The position numbers were made by a program, and so were the translations under genes. Positions 11,904 to 14,814 of a DNA stretch of 14,814 nucleotides are shown here, in pieces (the stretch's first letter is position 1; every line of letters begins with the position of its first letter). The notes under the pieces are model-generated. The model made no database searches. It was not told where the DNA came from and saw nothing but the letters and a program-made list of their open reading frames with translations. Origin of the DNA: JBQCEE01 sp051960575 (lineage in GTDB: Bacteria > Actinomycetota > Actinomycetes > Mycobacteriales > Jatrophihabitantaceae); NCBI RefSeq assembly GCF_051960575.1, contig NZ_JBQCEE010000384.1, forward strand, positions 1 through 14,814, written 5' to 3'.

Positions 11904-13208
11904 ATGGCCACCATCGCTGCCCCGGCACGGGCACCACAGCAGCGCGGACGCCGATCGTTGCGTCCGACCGCCAACGTCTGGTGGTCCATCGGCTTCCTCG
12001 CCTTCGCGATCGTCGGCTTCGTCTTCTACAACAACCTGCTGCCGAACCTCGCCGACAACGTGGCGTCCGGCGTGCAGGACTGGGCGCAGCTGTCGAAGAT
12101 CAACCTCTGCCTGGTCTACGCGATCATGGCGCTCGGCCTGAACGTCGTCGTCGGGTACGCGGGTCTGCTCGACCTCGGCTACGTGGCGTTCTGGGCGATC
12201 GGCTCGTACGTCGGCGCCTGGTTCATGTCGACGTTCTGGTTCCAGATCAAGAAGGGACTGCACCTCGGCGCCACCGACACGGTGAGCAGCCAGCCGGGTC
12301 TGCACGTCAACTTCTGGCTCGTGCTCGTCATCGGCGCCATCGTGTGCGGCATCTTCGGCATCCTGCTCGGTGCGCCGACGCTGCGCCTGCGCGGCGACTA
12401 CCTCGCGATCGTGACGCTCGGCTTCGGCGAGATCGTCCCCGAGTTCTTCCGCAACGGTGACCACATCGGCGGCACGAACATCACCAACGGCATCCGCGGC
12501 ATCAACCCGGTCGACCCGATCAACACGACGCCGCTGAACTACTTCGGCTTCCCCGACCAGCTCGGCCTCGGCGCCGACGCGCTGCCTTACCTGTTCCTCA
12601 TCCTCTGCTTCCTCGTGGCGGTGTGCCTGTTCGTGTCGCTGCGCATCCGCAGCGGCCGCCTCGGCCGCTCGTGGCTGGCGATCCGCGAGGACGAACTCGC
12701 GGCGAACATGATGGGCGTGCCGCTCGTCAAGACCAAGCTGTCGGCGTACGCCGTCGGCGCGCTGTTCGGTGGTCTCGGCGGCGTCGCCTACGCCGAGGTC
12801 GTCGGCGGTGCCCTGCCCGACAGCTTCACCTTCGCCCAGTCGATCTTCGTGCTGATCATGGTGGTGCTCGGCGGCATGGGCAACGTCTGGGGCGTGCTGG
12901 TCGGCGCGATCGTGCTCGAGTGGGTGAACAACTCCGGGCTCGTGCAGCTCGGCAGCATCTACAACGACGCGACCGGGTCGAACATCGAGGTGCAGAACTA
13001 CACGTTCCTGATCTTCGGCATCATCCTGGTGCTGATGATGCTGTTCCGGCGCGAGGGTCTGCTGCCCGAACGCCGTACGCAGCAGATCATGCGCGAGCCC
13101 TCACGCACCGAGCTCGAGTCGGTCGGCGCCGACGTCGAGGCGGCGCAGGAGGCCGAGGGTGGCGCGTCCGGCGCCGAAGCAGCTGCATCGACGGAGGCCC
13201 TGAAGTGA
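11904..13208 (+). CDS. livM: Branched-chain amino-acid ABC transporter permease LivM
   Basis: The second permease, 434 residues. Seen: a basic N-terminus, hydrophobic helices from about residue 28, the LivM hallmark GLNVVVGYAGLLDLGYVAFW, LRLRGDYLAIVTLGFGEI and the coupling-loop region GRLGRSWLAIREDELAANMMG. After the last helix it has an Ala/Glu-rich tail of roughly 40 residues (from about REPSRTELES) that is longer than the typical family C-terminus and looks disordered. The ATG at 11904 is one of only two ATG starts assigned in this window; a GGAGAAGG stretch lies just upstream, inside the livH end. The stop overlaps the livG start (GTGA), implying translational coupling. Confidence 0.93.
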   Translation: MATIAAPARAPQQRGRRSLRPTANVWWSIGFLAFAIVGFVFYNNLLPNLADNVASGVQDWAQLSKINLCLVYAIMALGLNVVVGYAGLLDLGYVAFWAIGSYVGAWFMSTFWFQIKKGLHLGATDTVSSQPGLHVNFWLVLVIGAIVCGIFGILLGAPTLRLRGDYLAIVTLGFGEIVPEFFRNGDHIGGTNITNGIRGINPVDPINTTPLNYFGFPDQLGLGADALPYLFLILCFLVAVCLFVSLRIRSGRLGRSWLAIREDELAANMMGVPLVKTKLSAYAVGALFGGLGGVAYAEVVGGALPDSFTFAQSIFVLIMVVLGGMGNVWGVLVGAIVLEWVNNSGLVQLGSIYNDATGSNIEVQNYTFLIFGIILVLMMLFRREGLLPERRTQQIMREPSRTELESVGADVEAAQEAEGGASGAEAAASTEALK

Positions 13209-14047
13209 CCACCACGTCGGCGGCAGACGTCGAGCAGCACACCGGTGGGGGAGACGCCGCCCCGTCGCTGCGCGCCGACAACGTAACCATCAAGTTCGGC
13301 GGTCTCGTCGCGGTCAACGACGTCTCGTTCGTCATCCCGAAGAACGGCATCGTCAGCCTCATCGGCCCGAACGGTGCCGGCAAGACGACGTTCTTCAACA
13401 TCCTCACCGGCCTGTACAAGCCCACCAGCGGCTACGTCGAACTCGGCGGCGTCGAGGTCACCGGCCGGTCGCCGCACAAGATCGCGCAGCTCGGGCTCGC
13501 GCGCACGTTCCAGAACATCCGGCTGTTCAACCTCATGACGGCCGAGGAGAACGTGATGGTGGCGATGCACAGCCACCTGAAGACCGGGATCATCGGCACC
13601 GTGCTCGGCTCGCCGCGCAAACGGCGCGAGGAGCGCGAGGCGCGCGACTTCGCCGCCGAACTGCTCGAGTACGTCGGCATCGGCAGGACGCGCTACGAGT
13701 ACGCGCGCAACCTCTCCTACGGCGACCAGCGCCGGCTCGAGGTCGCCCGCGCGCTCGCCCTGCGGCCGAAGGTGTTGCTGCTGGACGAGCCCACCGCCGG
13801 CATGAACCCGCAGGAGTCGGCCGTGTTCACCGACTTCGTCCACCGCATCCGCGACGAGAAGCAGATCTCCGTCCTGCTCATCGAGCACGACATGAGCGTG
13901 GTCATGCGGGTGAGCGAACGCATCACCGTGCTCGACCGGGGCGAGGTCATCGCCCAGGGCGGCCCGGACGACATCCGCCGCAACGAACGCGTCGTCGAGG
14001 CCTACCTCGGCAAGAGCGGCACCGAGCAGGCCGGAGGAGCGCTGTGA
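13205..14047 (+). CDS. livG: Branched-chain amino-acid ABC transporter ATPase LivG
   Basis: A 280-residue cytosolic ATPase that powers the LivHM channel as a dimer with LivF. Motifs: Walker A GPNGAGKTT at 54-62, Q-loop Gln103 in RTFQNIRLF, signature LSYGDQRR at 170-177 (Gly-Asp-Gln form as in LivG proteins), Walker B VLLLDEP at 190-196 and switch His228 in LIEHDM. The C-terminus ends in VVEAYLG plus a short tail, the normal family ending. The first 20 residues are a non-conserved leader. The GTG start overlaps the livM stop by four bases, and the stop overlaps the livF start in the same way. Confidence 0.95.
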   Translation: MTTTSAADVEQHTGGGDAAPSLRADNVTIKFGGLVAVNDVSFVIPKNGIVSLIGPNGAGKTTFFNILTGLYKPTSGYVELGGVEVTGRSPHKIAQLGLARTFQNIRLFNLMTAEENVMVAMHSHLKTGIIGTVLGSPRKRREEREARDFAAELLEYVGIGRTRYEYARNLSYGDQRRLEVARALALRPKVLLLDEPTAGMNPQESAVFTDFVHRIRDEKQISVLLIEHDMSVVMRVSERITVLDRGEVIAQGGPDDIRRNERVVEAYLGKSGTEQAGGAL

Positions 14048-14739
14048 CCGAGTCCCAGACCGCCGTGGCCCGGCGTGACCGCACGGGCGACCCGCTGCTC
14101 GACATCGACGGCATGTCGGTCAGCTACGGCAACATCGCCGCCGTGCAGGGGCTCTCGCTGCGCGTGCAGCCCGGCGAGATCGTCACGCTCATCGGTTCCA
14201 ACGGCGCCGGCAAGTCCACCACGCTGCGCACCATCAGCGGACTGCTCAAGCCGCGCGCCGGCACGGTGAAGTTCGAGGGTCGCAAGATCAACGGCATGGC
14301 CGGTCACGACATCGTCAAGATCGGCATCTGCCACTCGCCCGAGGGCCGGCGGATCTTCCAGCGGATGACGGTGTCCGAGAACCTCGACCTCGGCGCCTTC
14401 CTGCGCAAGGACCACGAGCAGATCGCCGCCGACCGCGAGAACGTGCTCACGCTGTTCCCGGTGCTGCGCGAGCGCCTGCAGCAGAAGGCCGGCACGATGT
14501 CCGGCGGCGAGCAGCAGATGCTCGCCGTCGCCCGCGCGCTGCTCGGCAACCCGAAACTGCTGCTGCTGGACGAGCCGTCGATGGGCCTCGCGCCGGTGTA
14601 CGTCGACGTCATCTTCGACACCATCGAGAAGATCCGCGACCAGGGCGTCACGGTGCTCGTCGTCGAGCAGAACGCGCTCGCCGCACTGCGCATCGCCGAC
14701 TACGCCTACGTGCTCGAGTCGGGCCGGCTGGCGCTCTAG
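14044..14739 (+). CDS. livF: Branched-chain amino-acid ABC transporter ATPase LivF, ending at a premature UAG
   Basis: 231 residues up to an amber codon at 14737-14739. Motifs: Walker A GSNGAGKST at 51-59, signature MSGGEQQ at 152-158, Walker B LLLLDEP at 172-178, and Gln209 in VVEQN at the switch position, which is normal for LivF. Core ATPase motifs are all present. Oddity: the family usually continues after the GRLAL strand with a helix ending in AYLG. Here the same frame after the UAG reads GPSDELITDESLTNAYLGG and stays open to the window end, so the gene seems cut by one stop codon; a GAG-to-TAG change would explain it. Whether this is a real mutation, readthrough or a sequence error cannot be decided here. 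The start overlaps livG by four bases. Confidence 0.9.
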   Translation: MTESQTAVARRDRTGDPLLDIDGMSVSYGNIAAVQGLSLRVQPGEIVTLIGSNGAGKSTTLRTISGLLKPRAGTVKFEGRKINGMAGHDIVKIGICHSPEGRRIFQRMTVSENLDLGAFLRKDHEQIAADRENVLTLFPVLRERLQQKAGTMSGGEQQMLAVARALLGNPKLLLLDEPSMGLAPVYVDVIFDTIEKIRDQGVTVLVVEQNALAALRIADYAYVLESGRLAL

Positions 14740-14814
14740 GGGCCGTCCGACGAGCTCATCACAGACGAGTCGCTGACCAATGCCTACCTCGGCGGCGGAC
14801 CTCCGCCGCGGCGG
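14740..14814 (+). other. In-frame remainder of livF beyond the UAG
   Basis: Twenty-five sense codons follow the UAG in the livF frame. GPSDELITDESLTNAYLGG matches the form of the conserved LivF/LivG C-terminus (compare GGPDDIRRNERVVEAYLG in LivG here). The frame is still open at 14814. Near the end, GCGGCGG (14792-14798) and CCGCCGC (14803-14809) can form a seven-bp stem with loop ACCT, perhaps part of an operon terminator cut by the window edge. Confidence 0.75.

Noticed and set aside
10707..12464. Very long minus-strand frame opposite livH/livM (585 codons)
   Set aside because: Low-complexity Asp/Glu/His/Arg translation without motifs, fully covered by two well-supported permease genes on the other strand.
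1..14814. CRISPR arrays, IS elements, prophage or att repeats
   Set aside because: I saw no regularly spaced repeats, transposase or integrase genes, or terminal inverted repeats, and no repeat of the tRNA 3' end elsewhere in the window.

Overview
The window is about 14.8 kb of very GC-rich chromosomal DNA. Its strong G/C third-position bias, dominance of GTG starts, repeated TAnnnT boxes 6 to 8 bases before leaderless starts, a PdtaR-type ANTAR response regulator and the divergent thiE/thiO arrangement all point to an actinobacterium (Actinomycetota). Micrococcales, perhaps near Dermacoccaceae, is a plausible but unproven placement. Most genes are core metabolism or transport. Nothing looks like a phage, IS element or CRISPR array.

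Layout. (1) Thiamine block, 1-1939: the 5' end of thiO (minus strand) under a TPP riboswitch, divergent from thiE (plus strand); then thiD (minus strand), convergent with thiE across a large hairpin. ThiO feeds the thiazole branch, ThiD supplies HMP-diphosphate and ThiE joins the two halves. (2) Plus-strand run, 1980-6267: a small VOC/glyoxalase-fold protein, pyruvate kinase, an acyl-CoA thioesterase II overlapping pyk by 8 bases, and a 14-helix DHA2-type MFS exporter. (3) Minus-strand run, 8583-6274: an atypical tRNA-Leu(CAA), a freestanding LAGLIDADG protein with a predicted helix-turn-helix, and an aromatic-L-amino-acid-type PLP decarboxylase, convergent with the MFS gene. (4) Plus-strand run, 8658 to the end: the ANTAR regulator pdtaR, then a complete-looking branched-chain amino-acid ABC operon, livK-livH-livM-livG-livF.

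Regulation is unusually readable. thiE, thiD, the VOC gene, pyk, the MFS gene and the decarboxylase each have a -10-like hexamer placed so that transcription would begin at or next to the start codon. The -10 boxes of thiE and thiO share two base pairs on opposite strands. The riboswitch begins at the predicted thiO transcription start and runs into the start codon. livK is separated from the rest of its operon by a strong 16-bp hairpin, likely an attenuator that keeps binding protein in excess of permease.

The observations most worth a second look are: an in-frame UAG in livF, after which the same frame still encodes the family's conserved C-terminus; a leucine tRNA with a Leu-type D-loop and CAA anticodon but a five-base variable region instead of the long arm; the LAGLIDADG gene directly behind that tRNA; and the interlocked thiE/thiO promoters.
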